Source of the DNA: an uncultured Eubacteriales bacterium
GTDB taxonomy: Bacteria; Bacillota; Clostridia; Oscillospirales; Acutalibacteraceae
Length of the DNA stretch: 64,000 bases
Direction: 5' to 3'
NCBI GenBank assembly: GCA_934464615.1
Contig: CAKSKA010000007.1
Location: forward strand, 1-64,000
The translations under genes were made by a program, and so were the position numbers. Of this stretch, positions 4,678 through 13,559 are shown in pieces. The stretch's first letter is position 1. Each line of letters begins with the position of its first letter. The notes below the pieces were generated by a model that saw only the letters and a program-made list of their open reading frames with translations, was not told the DNA's origin and did no database searches.

Positions 4678-6417
4678 TTATTTATTAAACAGATATACGT
4701 AGTTCAGTCTTCCGCGCGGTGCGGCATCACCGTTTACATAGAAGTCCATTACATCATTTTCCTGCATATTATCAACCCATTTGAATTCAAATGTAAAGTC
4801 ATTACCCATTTCTTTAGATAAAATGTCCTTATTTATTTCCATATGCAGTTTGTTGCCATCGGCAAAGCAATTTACAGTTTCAACCTTTTTCCATATAAAC
4901 TTACCGTTTTCCGCACATTCAAATAATTCTGCTACAAAATTTTTATTTATAACCACCATATAGTTATACTCGCTCCAGCGCGCGGATTTATCATCATTTA
5001 CATTTAAAAACAGAATTATCGGTTTTTCATCGGATAAAAACTTAATTTTATTTACGAATTCGGCATAGAAATACAATTTTTCATCATCTGAAGCAACCTT
5101 TAATGTTTTAAATTCGTTTCTGCCTGTGTAATTTTCATACTTACCTATTGCATCATACGCTTTAAAACTGCGCGGATATACATCGCCGGTGTATTCACGG
5201 TATGCAATATTTACGTTGTCCCATTGTGAAAAATCGGAATTTATAACAATGCTGTGCTTATTTGTATCAATAACAGGTTTTTCCATACCCTTAAATCGTC
5301 TGACAAAAGATATAAGGTGCATATAATAAGCATCCATATATCCGCCTTTCATAGGCTCAAGATCTCTGCTGTACTCTTCGTTGAATTCATCCTGCAACCT
5401 AATAGGATAACCGTCCATTGGGTACAATGTGTTGTTTTCTTCCGTAAGATATGGCACCAACCATTCGTTCCACTGCGTTACAAATGCCACCGGAGCATCA
5501 CTGTTTAAGGCGTTCTGTGCCTGTTCTTCAAATTGAAAACCGTAGTGCGAGGCATTTTTTCTTGTGTCTTTAGCGCCGTCATGCCAAGACCGGCCTATCA
5601 TAGGAATACCGTATGCGGCGTCCCCCATTCCGCGAAATCCGTAATCTTTATCAGATTCATATGCAACACGGCATACACTTACGGCAATTTCCTCCGGTGT
5701 GCCGTTTTCATCAACGGCAACCTTTTGCTCGGTACCCCAAGCCCATGTGTTTTCCTTTGTCGGAACACCCCATGTCGGACTGCGCCAAGTGAAAAAGTCC
5801 CTTATTTCGTCCGGCAGTGAACGCATGGAATGGCATATCATAAGCGGTTTGCCCTTCCAATAAAAATATAATTCGGGATAAAGACGAGGCTCATAAAGTT
5901 GTTCCCACAGATCCATTAAATTGCCCGTTCCGCAGCCGCGTATACCGGGCGCGGTATAAAAGCAAACCTTCGGTACTTTAAAGCCCTTATTCATATATTC
6001 GCGCAGAATTTCAAACAATACTAAATAGGACTTTCTGTACGTAAAACCGTTAGTCACATCAAAAAACAATACATCAATTCCGGCATCAATAAACATCTGT
6101 ACATGTCGGCGTATAACCCACGGATCCTGTGAAACATAATATCCGAATAACGGCTCGCCCCAATGTAACATAGGTGTGTGCGCAGGTGACGGCCATACCG
6201 GACTTTCCGGATGCTCCATGGCATCGGGTTGTTCTTCAAGTATTTTTGTTATATCATACGGGCCCTGTGTGCCGTGATAACCAAGCCATAAATAATAGAA
6301 AAGGCCGACAATCTTTTCGCCTTTTACTTCCCCTGCCTCCTTATAATCCGGCAATTTTCTGCCTAAATGATCTTTGGCTGCAAGATTTGAAAGATTTGCA
6401 TATATTGTATCGCCCAT
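4678..6417 (-). CDS. GH71/GH99-like glycoside hydrolase with CBM9-like C-terminal domain
   Basis: This is a 579-aa protein with no signal peptide, so it is probably cytoplasmic. Residues about 35-370 look like a TIM barrel of the GH99/GH71-like type: GLFYYLWLGYHG near the start, a DVLFFDVTNG strand, and a late FVTQWNEW motif resembling the acidic active-site region of that clan. Residues about 395-575 (SDFSQWDNV...KLYFYAEF...) resemble a CBM9/DOMON-like beta-sandwich. The substrate is unknown; GH99 members act on mannosides or related glycans. It diverges from an AraC regulator, the classic arrangement for a sugar-inducible enzyme, but no sugar transporter is adjacent. Confidence 0.62.
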   Translation of the reverse strand: MGDTIYANLSNLAAKDHLGRKLPDYKEAGEVKGEKIVGLFYYLWLGYHGTQGPYDITKILEEQPDAMEHPESPVWPSPAHTPMLHWGEPLFGYYVSQDPWVIRRHVQMFIDAGIDVLFFDVTNGFTYRKSYLVLFEILREYMNKGFKVPKVCFYTAPGIRGCGTGNLMDLWEQLYEPRLYPELYFYWKGKPLMICHSMRSLPDEIRDFFTWRSPTWGVPTKENTWAWGTEQKVAVDENGTPEEIAVSVCRVAYESDKDYGFRGMGDAAYGIPMIGRSWHDGAKDTRKNASHYGFQFEEQAQNALNSDAPVAFVTQWNEWLVPYLTEENNTLYPMDGYPIRLQDEFNEEYSRDLEPMKGGYMDAYYMHLISFVRRFKGMEKPVIDTNKHSIVINSDFSQWDNVNIAYREYTGDVYPRSFKAYDAIGKYENYTGRNEFKTLKVASDDEKLYFYAEFVNKIKFLSDEKPIILFLNVNDDKSARWSEYNYMVVINKNFVAELFECAENGKFIWKKVETVNCFADGNKLHMEINKDILSKEMGNDFTFEFKWVDNMQENDVMDFYVNGDAAPRGRLNYVYLFNK

Positions 6418-6440
6418 TTTTTCACCTCAAAGTTTTGTTC

Positions 6441-6469
6441 TTGCAGTCATTTTATAACTGTGGTATAAT
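6441..6469 (+). promoter_or_regulatory. Promoter of the AraC-family gene
   Basis: TTGCAG (6441-6446) and TATAAT (6464-6469) with a 17-base spacer lie 44 bases before the GTG start. A weaker leftward promoter for the glycosidase (TTGAAA complement of 6472-6477, TATAAA complement of 6451-6456) overlaps it. Confidence 0.6.
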
Positions 6470-6512
6470 AATTTCAAGTACTTTTAATTGCAAAAAAGGT
6501 GGTTGATTTTTT

Positions 6513-7364
6513 GTGGATACCTATTATACAATTGCCGATTTTTTAAACAATAATGTATTTTCGCTTAATAAAATACACGATATATCCGATGTTTTGCCCC
6601 ACTCACACGAATTCATTGAAATGGTTTATATACTTTCCGGCAGTGCGTTGCATAATTACAAAGGAAAAACCGTGCAACTGCATAAAAACGATTATACTTT
6701 TATCGATTACAACACATTGCATAGCTTTACAAATAAAAGTGATGATTTTTGTGTAATACACTGCCTGTTTGTACCTGAATTTATAGATATATCGCTGAAA
6801 AACTGCCACACTGTCTCCGATATTCTAAAAAGCCGTTTGATCGGTCTGTTTTCGGTTGAATATGACGGGAATGTTTTTTACGATACCGACAAAAAAATCA
6901 AATCGGAATTAGAGTTAATGCTTGAGGAATTTAAACTGCGTAAATTCGGATATACACAAATGATAAAAAGTAGTTTGCTTAAAATTATTGTAACATCTAT
7001 TCGTGAAATTAAAATAGACGCATACAGTAATAATCCGTTAATACAAACCGTAATTGATTACACAAACGACAATTATGTTAAAAACAATAATCTAACAATG
7101 CTGTCAAAACAGTTAAATTATTCGGCATCACGGTTATGTACGTTATTTAAAGCAAATACCGGTATTCCCTATTCCGAATATTTACGGCAAACAAGAATAC
7201 ATATAAGCTGTGATATGTTGGCCCAAACGAATTTTACGGTTGAAAAAATCGCATTACAGGTAGGCTACAATGATGTAAGAGCATACCGACGAAATTTTAA
7301 ACAAATAATGGGCGTTACCCCGCTGCAATATAGAATTTCAATCAGAAACAATATGCATTTATAA
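6513..7364 (+). CDS. AraC-family transcriptional regulator
   Basis: The 283-aa protein starts at GTG after AAAGGTGG. The N-terminal half is a cupin sensor (HSHEFIEMVYILSGSALHNYKGK...NDYTFIDYNTLHSF). The C-terminal about 100 residues hold the two helix-turn-helix motifs of AraC/XylS proteins (LTMLSKQLNYSASRLCTLFKANTGIPYSEYLRQTRI; VEKIALQVGYNDVRAYRRNFKQIMGVTPLQYR). It is divergent from the glycosidase with a shared 95-bp promoter region, so it probably controls that gene and itself in response to a sugar bound by the cupin domain. Confidence 0.85.
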   Translation: MDTYYTIADFLNNNVFSLNKIHDISDVLPHSHEFIEMVYILSGSALHNYKGKTVQLHKNDYTFIDYNTLHSFTNKSDDFCVIHCLFVPEFIDISLKNCHTVSDILKSRLIGLFSVEYDGNVFYDTDKKIKSELELMLEEFKLRKFGYTQMIKSSLLKIIVTSIREIKIDAYSNNPLIQTVIDYTNDNYVKNNNLTMLSKQLNYSASRLCTLFKANTGIPYSEYLRQTRIHISCDMLAQTNFTVEKIALQVGYNDVRAYRRNFKQIMGVTPLQYRISIRNNMHL

Positions 7365-7373
7365 TTTGTACAT

Positions 7374-7405
7374 AAAAAACAGACCGCATGTGCGGCCTGT
7401 TTTTT
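7374..7405. terminator. Bidirectional terminator, araC-type gene/nupQ
   Basis: AAAAAACAG-CCGC (7374-7387) pairs with GCGG-CTGTTTTTT (7392-7405), with one internal mismatch and an ATGT loop. It has A- and T-runs on opposite sides, so it can stop both converging genes. Confidence 0.75.
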
Positions 7406-7407
7406 TG

Positions 7408-8391
7408 TTATCTTTCTTCTCTGAAATATGAGAGTCCGAGACTTTGCGGTGGCTGTGTTTCCTTTTTCTTTTGTGCGCTTGTAACCACAAGTACAATAAT
7501 TGTTACCACATACGGTAACATTTTAATAAGTTCCTTTGCACTGCTGGACAATCCCGGAATATACACGCAAAGTATATACAAACCGCCGAAGAGGAACGAA
7601 CTTAAAATTGCCGATCTCGGTTTCCAAATTGCAAATATAACTATTGCTATGGCAAGCCATCCGCGGTCGCCGAAACCGTTATTCGTCCACGCGCCTGCCG
7701 TGTAATCCATAACAAAGTAAAGTCCGCCCAAACCTGCTATTGCACCGCCTATGCATGTAGACAAATATTTATATTTTGTAACATTAATTCCTGCGGCGTC
7801 TGCGGTTGCGGGATTTTCTCCTACAGCCCTTAAATTAAGTCCCGATCTTGTTCGGTTAATATACCACGATGCCGCGAAAGCAATTATTATTGCAAGGTAT
7901 GCCAAAAATCCGAGTGATAAAAATGTATCGCCGAATATACCGAGTTTGTTTGCAAACGGCAACGAGGCTTTGTAATAACTGCCGGTTGTAACAAGAGAAA
8001 TCGAACCCGATTCACCGAAGAAGCTTAAAAGTGAACCGCCGAAGAAGTTGCCTATACCTATGCCGAATGTAGTAAGCGCCAAACCCGTAACATTTTGATT
8101 AGCGCGCAGCGTTATTGTCAAAAAGCTGTAAATCAGCGCCATTAATGCAGAGCCGACAATGCATGACAAAAACGGGATTATTATGCAAAGTGCCGCAACC
8201 GGATTATCGGTTGAATGTTCGTACAAATATCCGCCTATAATGCCGGATATACCGCCTACATACATTATACCCGGTATACCCAAATTAAGATTACCGCTTT
8301 TTTCGGTAATAATTTCGCCTGTAGAGCCGTATAAAAGTGGAATCCCTTGAATAATTGCAGCCTTTATAAAAGCAAAAATAGTACCTAACAT
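7408..8391 (-). CDS. nupQ: Nucleoside ABC transporter permease (NupQ/YufQ-like)
   Basis: The 327-aa polytopic membrane protein is of the branched-chain-type permease superfamily (BPD_transp_2). It has the family stretch GEIITEKSGNLNLGIPGIMYVGG near the N terminus and AVGENPATADAAGINVTKYK in the cytoplasmic loop. With NupP it forms the membrane pore of a BmpA-type nucleoside importer. It is the last gene of the guanine-riboswitch operon, one base after nupP, and ends at a bidirectional terminator. Confidence 0.85.
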   Translation of the reverse strand: MLGTIFAFIKAAIIQGIPLLYGSTGEIITEKSGNLNLGIPGIMYVGGISGIIGGYLYEHSTDNPVAALCIIIPFLSCIVGSALMALIYSFLTITLRANQNVTGLALTTFGIGIGNFFGGSLLSFFGESGSISLVTTGSYYKASLPFANKLGIFGDTFLSLGFLAYLAIIIAFAASWYINRTRSGLNLRAVGENPATADAAGINVTKYKYLSTCIGGAIAGLGGLYFVMDYTAGAWTNNGFGDRGWLAIAIVIFAIWKPRSAILSSFLFGGLYILCVYIPGLSSSAKELIKMLPYVVTIIVLVVTSAQKKKETQPPQSLGLSYFREER

Positions 8392-8392
8392 A

Positions 8393-9499
8393 TTATTTTA
8401 CCTCCTTATGTTTGCTGCGTTTATTAATTTTATAATTAATAAAGAACTCACAACCGATTATAAAGAAAAGTATTATTCCCGTAAGTATATCCGAAACGCT
8501 TTCATTAAGTCTGAACGATGTTGCTATTTCCCCTGCACCTCTTTGTAAAAATACAATAAGGAAAGAAGTTATAACCATCAATATCGGATCGAATTTTGCA
8601 AGCCAGGATACCATAATCGCGGTAAATCCCATACCGCCTGCAATATCTTTGGAAATGGTATGGTTTGTACCCGAAACCAAAAGAAAACCTGCCAAACCGC
8701 AAATACCGCCTGATATTACCATGGTTCTTACAATAACTTTTTTAACATTAATTCCTATGTAACGCGCAGTGTTTTCACTGCCTCCGACTACGGAAATTTC
8801 ATAACCCTGTTTGCTGTATTTTAAATAAATAAACATAACAATGGTAAGCACAGCCACAATAATAATGTTTAACAGGTATTTTTGACCGAAAACGGTAGGC
8901 AGCCAACCTGCTTGCGTGGATTGATTAATTATACCCATAACGTTTGAGCCGTTAGGTACCCAAACCATTATAAAGAATGATACCAGCTGCATTGCAACAT
9001 AGTTCATCATAAGTGTAAAAAGGCTTTCGTTGGTATTCCATTTTACTTTAAACAATGCCGGAACAGCGCCCCAAATAACACCTGCCAAAACACTTGCAAC
9101 AAGCATAACTAAAATAAGCAAAGGCGTAGGCATTCTGTCTTTAATGCAAAACATACATGCTGCCGATGCAAGTGCACCTACTAAAACCTGACCTTCAGCA
9201 CCGAGGTTCCAGAATTTCATTTTAAACGCAGGTGTTACTGCCAAAGCAATGCACAGCAACATAGCAATATTTTGCAATAAAATCCAAAATTTGCGTGAAG
9301 AGCCGAAATTACCCTTAATCATAGCGCCGTATACATCAATAGGATTAAGTTTTGTAAGCATAACAATTACAAGCGCAGATACTATCAGCGATGCAACAAT
9401 TGCCGCAAAACGGATAAGCCAGGCTTTCCACCATTCCATTGAAGAACGCTTTGTTATGTGAAAAAGCGGCTCACGTGTAACTTTTGTACTATTACTCAT
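8393..9499 (-). CDS. nupP: Nucleoside ABC transporter permease (NupP/YufP-like)
   Basis: This is a 368-aa polytopic permease. The start at ATG 9499 (MSNSTKV) is preferred because GGAGG lies 8 bases upstream; an earlier in-frame start would place that site inside the gene. It contains the family motifs FWNLGAEGQVLVGAL and SVVGGSENTARYIGINVKKV. It overlaps the ATPase gene by 8 bases and pairs with NupQ. Substrate specificity for purine nucleosides is inferred from the riboswitch, xpt and the BmpA-type binding protein. Confidence 0.85.
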   Translation of the reverse strand: MSNSTKVTREPLFHITKRSSMEWWKAWLIRFAAIVASLIVSALVIVMLTKLNPIDVYGAMIKGNFGSSRKFWILLQNIAMLLCIALAVTPAFKMKFWNLGAEGQVLVGALASAACMFCIKDRMPTPLLILVMLVASVLAGVIWGAVPALFKVKWNTNESLFTLMMNYVAMQLVSFFIMVWVPNGSNVMGIINQSTQAGWLPTVFGQKYLLNIIIVAVLTIVMFIYLKYSKQGYEISVVGGSENTARYIGINVKKVIVRTMVISGGICGLAGFLLVSGTNHTISKDIAGGMGFTAIMVSWLAKFDPILMVITSFLIVFLQRGAGEIATSFRLNESVSDILTGIILFFIIGCEFFINYKINKRSKHKEVK

Positions 9500-11027
9500 T
9501 ATCACAGCCTCCGTCATGTTTGGTCATTAAAAGACCTATTTCTTCCTTAGTGGTGTTTCTTGCGTCAACTATGCCGGTAACCCTGCCTGAGCCGATTACC
9601 ATTATCCTGTCGCAAAGTTCAATCAAAACATCAAGATCTTCACCGACAAATATAACGGCGACACCGTTTTCTTTCTGATTGTTTAAAAGGTTATAAATCA
9701 TATAAGACGAATTTATATCAAGTCCTCTTACAGGGTAAGCCGCCATAAATACTGTAGGCGAGGAAGCAATTTCACGGCCGACAAGTACCTTTTGAACATT
9801 ACCGCCGGATAACCTGCGTACAGGTGTGTTGGCACTCGGCGTTACCACTTCAAGTTCTTCTATAATTTTATCCGCCAATTCTTTCGGCGCCTGTCTTTCA
9901 ACAAACATTGAGTGACCTTTGCGGTAACTTCTTAACATCATATTGTCAACAATGTCCATATTACCTACAAGTCCCATGCCGAGTCTGTCCTCAGGTACAA
10001 AGGATAAACGTACGCCGAGTTCCCTTATTTGCATAGGTGTTTTATCACGCAGATTATCGGTGTTGCCGGTTTTGGGATTATTATACAAAATTTCACCGGA
10101 ATTAAGATGCTGCAATCCCGCAATAGCTTCAAGCAGTTCACGCTGTCCGCTTCCCGCAATACCTGCAATACCCAAAATTTCACCCGAACGCGCAGTAAAT
10201 GTAACATCATCCAACAGTTTTATACCGTCACGGTTAATGCAATCAACATTCTTAACGACCAATCTGTCCTGCGGATTTACCGGCTCTGCCCTATCTATGT
10301 TAAGGGATATTTTTTTGCCTACCATCATTTCCGTAAGTTCGGATTCGTTAGTTTCTTTGGTTATAACAGTACCGACATATTCCCCTTTTCTGAGTACGGA
10401 AACCCTGTCGGATAAGGACAAAACCTCGTGAAGCTTATGTGTTATAATAACAATGGCTTTGCCGTCATCGCGCATACGGCGCAAAACAGCAAACAACTTT
10501 TGCGTTTCCTGCGGTGTAAGCACAGCCGTGGGCTCGTCAAGTATAAGTATGTTAGCGCCGCGGTACAAAACTTTTATAATTTCAACCGTCTGTTTTTCGG
10601 AAACCGACATTTCGTATATTTTTTTGCCCGGATCAAGTTCAAAACCGTACTGCTCGCTGATTTCTCTTACGCGCTTTTCTGCGGCTTTAATATTAAATTT
10701 GCTGCCGTCCTCATAACCCAGCACAATATTTTCGGTTGCCGTAAAAACATCAACAAGTTTAAAGTGCTGATGTATCATTCCTATTTTATAATCAAAAGCA
10801 TCTTTAGGAGAACGGATAACAACCTCTTTACCGTTTATAAAAATTTGACCGTCATCAGGATAATAAATTCCCGAAATCATATTCATAAGTGTGGTTTTAC
10901 CGCTTCCGTTTTCGCCTAAAAGCGATAAAATTTCCCCATTATATACGGTTAAGTTGACATCCTTGTTTGCCACGATACTACCGAATCGCTTTGTAATATG
11001 TTTAAGTTCTATTGCAGCAGTACTCAA
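9492..11027 (-). CDS. nupO: Nucleoside ABC transporter ATPase with two cassettes (NupO/YufO-like)
   Basis: About 511 aa from the preferred TTG start at 11027, which has AAAGGAA about 10 bases upstream; the frame is open further upstream to 11078. Two tandem ABC domains are present. The first has Walker A GENGSGKT and an altered signature (MSVSEKQ). The second has a degenerate P-loop (GIAGSGQRE) with LSGGNVQK. This asymmetric duplication is the hallmark of ATPases that power BmpA/RbsA-type importers. The gene lies between the binding protein and both permeases. Confidence 0.86.
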   Translation of the reverse strand: MSTAAIELKHITKRFGSIVANKDVNLTVYNGEILSLLGENGSGKTTLMNMISGIYYPDDGQIFINGKEVVIRSPKDAFDYKIGMIHQHFKLVDVFTATENIVLGYEDGSKFNIKAAEKRVREISEQYGFELDPGKKIYEMSVSEKQTVEIIKVLYRGANILILDEPTAVLTPQETQKLFAVLRRMRDDGKAIVIITHKLHEVLSLSDRVSVLRKGEYVGTVITKETNESELTEMMVGKKISLNIDRAEPVNPQDRLVVKNVDCINRDGIKLLDDVTFTARSGEILGIAGIAGSGQRELLEAIAGLQHLNSGEILYNNPKTGNTDNLRDKTPMQIRELGVRLSFVPEDRLGMGLVGNMDIVDNMMLRSYRKGHSMFVERQAPKELADKIIEELEVVTPSANTPVRRLSGGNVQKVLVGREIASSPTVFMAAYPVRGLDINSSYMIYNLLNNQKENGVAVIFVGEDLDVLIELCDRIMVIGSGRVTGIVDARNTTKEEIGLLMTKHDGGCDNE

Positions 11028-11156
11028 TATAACCCATTCCTTTCCGGTTTGTAATACTGAAAACGTATAAATTCTCAAAACAAAATGACTGTATATCCTT
11101 TTCTTTTCAGACTTTATACTAAAATTTCAGCTGAAGAGAGTCAGTTTAAGCATACA

Positions 11157-11185
11157 AGGCGGAGCGCTTATACGGCACTCCGCCT
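11157..11185. other. Intercistronic hairpin between bmpA and nupO
   Basis: AGGCGGAG (11157-11164) pairs with CTCCGCCT (11178-11185) inside the 174-base gap after bmpA. It lacks a T-run, so it probably acts as an mRNA-stabilising or partial stop structure, keeping binding-protein expression above that of the permeases. Confidence 0.5.
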
Positions 11186-11201
11186 GTAATGTGTGTAAAA
11201 A

Positions 11202-12386
11202 TTATTCGCTTATACCGTCGATGTACTTAATATCAAAGTAAGGAGCAGAACGCTTGGTTGATTCCATAAACACGCCGTTTTCAACAACTTCGGTTTCGGG
11301 AACGAAATCGCCTTTGTCAATAACGTCTGCAGTGTAGGATTCAAGTTTAGCGCCGTTTACGGTGAAGGTGTTTGTATCAAATACCTTAATTTCACCCGAC
11401 TCAAGTTTAGCAGTAACTTCATCAAGTTTAGCCTGTGTGCCTTCGGCAGCAACAGCAGCATTAAGTTCGGTAAGTTTAACAGAACCGGTCTTTAAGTTAC
11501 CGCAGTAGTCTGTTTCAAATGTTTCGCCCTTCTGTGTAGCCTTGATTGCCATTTTGAAGTAGGGCGCCCAGTCAATTTTTGAAGAAATAAGAGCAGTTGA
11601 AGGTCCTATTGAAATAGTGCTTATATTGTAAGCAACATTGGGAACTTTTCTTTCTTCACATGCTTTAGGAGCACCTTCGGAATCGGCATGCTGGCTGATA
11701 AGTACACAACCGCTGTCGATAAGTTTCATGGCAGCTTCACGCTCTAAGCCGACATCAAACCAAGAGTTTGTGTATGTAACCTTCATTGTAGCGCTCGGGC
11801 AAACAGAACGTGCGCCGAGGAAGAAAGAAGTCATACCGGAAACAACTTCGGCATAGTTATAAGCGCCTACATAACCGATAACGGCTTTGTCAGCGGTTAT
11901 TGTGCCGTTATTAATCATCTCATTAAGTTTCATACCTGCTGCAACACCTGCAAGGTAACGGCCTTCATAAATAGAAGCAAATGCGTTGTGGTAATTGCTG
12001 AGGCCTTCTGTGCGGGATTTAGTACCTGTTGAGTGGCAGAACTGTACATCAGGGAATTCTCTCGCAGCTTGAATAATGTAAGATTCATGACCGAAGGAGT
12101 CTGCAAATATAACGTCGCATCCCGCATCAACAAGTTCAGCAGCAGCATTATAGCAAGCGTCATCTTCAGCAATGTTGTACTTAATAAGTACCTGACTGTC
12201 CTTGAGACCGAGTTCTTTTTGAACAGCCTTAAGAGCCTGAATGAAGTTGTTGTCATAAGTTGAGTTTTCGTCGTGCAGACAAATAAGACCAACTTTAAAG
12301 TCCGACTTGTCGTTGGAGCCTGAGCATCCTGCAAATACCGTGATTGCAAGTGCTACGGTAAGTAACAATGCGATGATTTTTTTCAT
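11202..12386 (-). CDS. bmpA: BmpA/Med-family nucleoside-binding lipoprotein
   Basis: The 394-aa protein has a lipoprotein signal (MKKIIALLLTVALAITVFAGC) with lipidated Cys21. The mature part follows the periplasmic-binding-protein fold of the BMP family: FKVGLICLHDENSTYDNNFIQALKAV at its start, and GYVGAYNYAEVVSGMTSFFLGAR in the middle. Family members bind purine nucleosides at the outer membrane face of NupOPQ transporters. It lies second in the guanine-riboswitch operon, behind xpt. Confidence 0.86.
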   Translation of the reverse strand: MKKIIALLLTVALAITVFAGCSGSNDKSDFKVGLICLHDENSTYDNNFIQALKAVQKELGLKDSQVLIKYNIAEDDACYNAAAELVDAGCDVIFADSFGHESYIIQAAREFPDVQFCHSTGTKSRTEGLSNYHNAFASIYEGRYLAGVAAGMKLNEMINNGTITADKAVIGYVGAYNYAEVVSGMTSFFLGARSVCPSATMKVTYTNSWFDVGLEREAAMKLIDSGCVLISQHADSEGAPKACEERKVPNVAYNISTISIGPSTALISSKIDWAPYFKMAIKATQKGETFETDYCGNLKTGSVKLTELNAAVAAEGTQAKLDEVTAKLESGEIKVFDTNTFTVNGAKLESYTADVIDKGDFVPETEVVENGVFMESTKRSAPYFDIKYIDGISE

Positions 12387-12445
12387 GAGATTTCCTCCGT
12401 AAAAAAATATTTTATATAACTGCCTTTGCAGATTATATACAAAAA

Positions 12446-13021
12446 TCAGTGTTTGAACACTATTCCTGTCTTCTCGTCCATAGATTCGACAATAGCAAGC
12501 GATTCAACACGCAAACCGGCGTCCCTGAGCATTTTTCCACCGGGTTGAAAACCTTTTTCAATAACTATTCCCGCACCGACAGTTTGCGCGCCGGCTTGTT
12601 TAATTATATCCGTAAGTCCCAGCAGAGCCTGTCCGTTAGCAAGAAAATCGTCAATAATCAGTATTCTGTCATCCGGACTTAAAAACTCCTTGGATACCAA
12701 AACTTTACTTGTTGTACCGTGAGTAAACGATTTTACTTCCGCCGAGTAAACATCATTGGAAATATTGCTGGTTTTGGACTTTTTGGCAAACACAACGGGA
12801 CAATTAAAAAACTGTGCCGTTATACAAGCTATACCGATACCCGATGCTTCGATGGTAAGTATCTTGTTAACGCCACAGTCCTTATATAATCTGTAAAATT
12901 CCTCGCCCAATTTACCTATGAACGCAATGTCCATACGGTGATTTAAGAAGCTGTCAACTTTAAGAATATTGTTGCCTATAACCTTGCCGTCTTTTCTGAT
13001 TCGCTCCTCAAGCAACAACAT
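12446..13021 (-). CDS. xpt: Xanthine phosphoribosyltransferase
   Basis: The 191-aa length is typical of Xpt. The PRPP-binding motif ILIIDDFLANGQAL, the ASGIGIACITAQFF loop region and the start (LLLEERIRKDGKVIGNNILKVDSFLNH) match the Bacillus-type enzyme that converts xanthine and PRPP to XMP. It is the first gene of the purine operon, directly behind a guanine riboswitch and terminator, the same arrangement as xpt-pbuX in Bacillus. Here a nucleoside ABC importer takes the place of the permease. Confidence 0.92.
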   Translation of the reverse strand: MLLLEERIRKDGKVIGNNILKVDSFLNHRMDIAFIGKLGEEFYRLYKDCGVNKILTIEASGIGIACITAQFFNCPVVFAKKSKTSNISNDVYSAEVKSFTHGTTSKVLVSKEFLSPDDRILIIDDFLANGQALLGLTDIIKQAGAQTVGAGIVIEKGFQPGGKMLRDAGLRVESLAIVESMDEKTGIVFKH

Positions 13022-13040
13022 ACCCTACACCCCTTAAAAT

Positions 13041-13074
13041 AAAAAAACAGAAATTTCGGTGAAGAAATTTCTGT
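13041..13074 (-). terminator. Riboswitch-controlled terminator before xpt
   Basis: An 11-bp stem (13047-13057/13064-13074) with a 6-base loop is followed on the leftward strand by seven Ts (13047-13041), 20 bases before the xpt start. It is the expression platform of the upstream aptamer. Confidence 0.85.
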
Positions 13075-13120
13075 AAAGAATAATAAAACACAATACATTA
13101 ATTATGTATTGAATAATTAT

Positions 13121-13187
13121 TCGATAGTCCGGTAATTTACGGTAACCGGGTAGAAACTTCAAAACCATATCATTTGATTTATATCGA
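13121..13187 (-). ncRNA. Purine riboswitch aptamer, guanine type
   Basis: Reading leftward, P1 TATCGA/TCGATA closes a three-way junction. The conserved features ATGATATGG, GTTTCTACC, CCGTAAAT and GGACTATCGA are all recognisable. The specificity position in GACTAT is C, the guanine/hypoxanthine-sensing form; adenine sensors carry U. A terminator follows, so high guanine should shut off xpt and the nucleoside importer. Confidence 0.93.
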
Positions 13188-13211
13188 GTAAAGATTTAAT
13201 TTACATTTTGA

Positions 13212-13240
13212 ATTATACTATTTTCGTCATAATTTGTCAA
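13212..13240 (-). promoter_or_regulatory. Promoter of the xpt-nup operon
   Basis: On the leftward strand TTGACA (complement of 13235-13240) and TATAAT (complement of 13212-13217) have a 17-base spacer, placing transcription start about 20 bases before the riboswitch. Confidence 0.8.
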
Positions 13241-13385
13241 TACCGAAAATTGCAATTATTTCGACACAAAACTTAATGTATTTTGTATATAATTGCCAAA
13301 CGGATACAATATTTAGAAATTCGACATATATTAAAGTACAAATATTGCAATTCGAGTTGACATTTGTCGTATTATGGATTAAAAT

Positions 13386-13413
13386 TAAAGCACGATGTTT
13401 TCACCGTGCTTTA
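13386..13413 (-). terminator. Terminator of the tRNA-Thr gene
   Basis: TAAAGCACG (13386-13394) pairs with CGTGCTTTA (13405-13413) around a 10-base loop, immediately after the tRNA 3' end, followed leftward by AATTTTAAT. Confidence 0.7.
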
Positions 13414-13414
13414 A

Positions 13415-13490
13415 TGGAGCTGAAGATGGGACTCGAACCCACGACCTGCTGATTACGAATCAGCTGCTCTACCAACTGAGCCACTCCAGC
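13415..13490 (-). tRNA. tRNA-Thr (anticodon CGT)
   Basis: The cloverleaf reads GCTGGAG acceptor, D-arm GCTCAGTTGGTAGAGC, anticodon stem GCTGA with loop TTCGTAA, and T-loop TTCGAGT, with encoded TCCA end. The CGT anticodon reads ACG threonine codons. Confidence 0.95.
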
Positions 13491-13501
13491 GAACAAATAG
13501 T

Positions 13502-13530
13502 ATTATACCAACAGTAATTGTTTTAGTCAA
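13502..13530 (-). promoter_or_regulatory. Promoter of tRNA-Thr
   Basis: On the leftward strand TTGACT (complement of 13525-13530) and TATAAT (complement of 13502-13507) are spaced 17 bases, 11 bases before the tRNA. Confidence 0.8.
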
Positions 13531-13559
13531 GTTTTTTATTGAATTTTTGGGGTGAGATT

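Noticed and set aside
13022..13240. T-box or SAM-type leader ahead of xpt
   Set aside because: The conserved three-way-junction elements are those of the purine riboswitch; no T-box or SAM motifs are seen.
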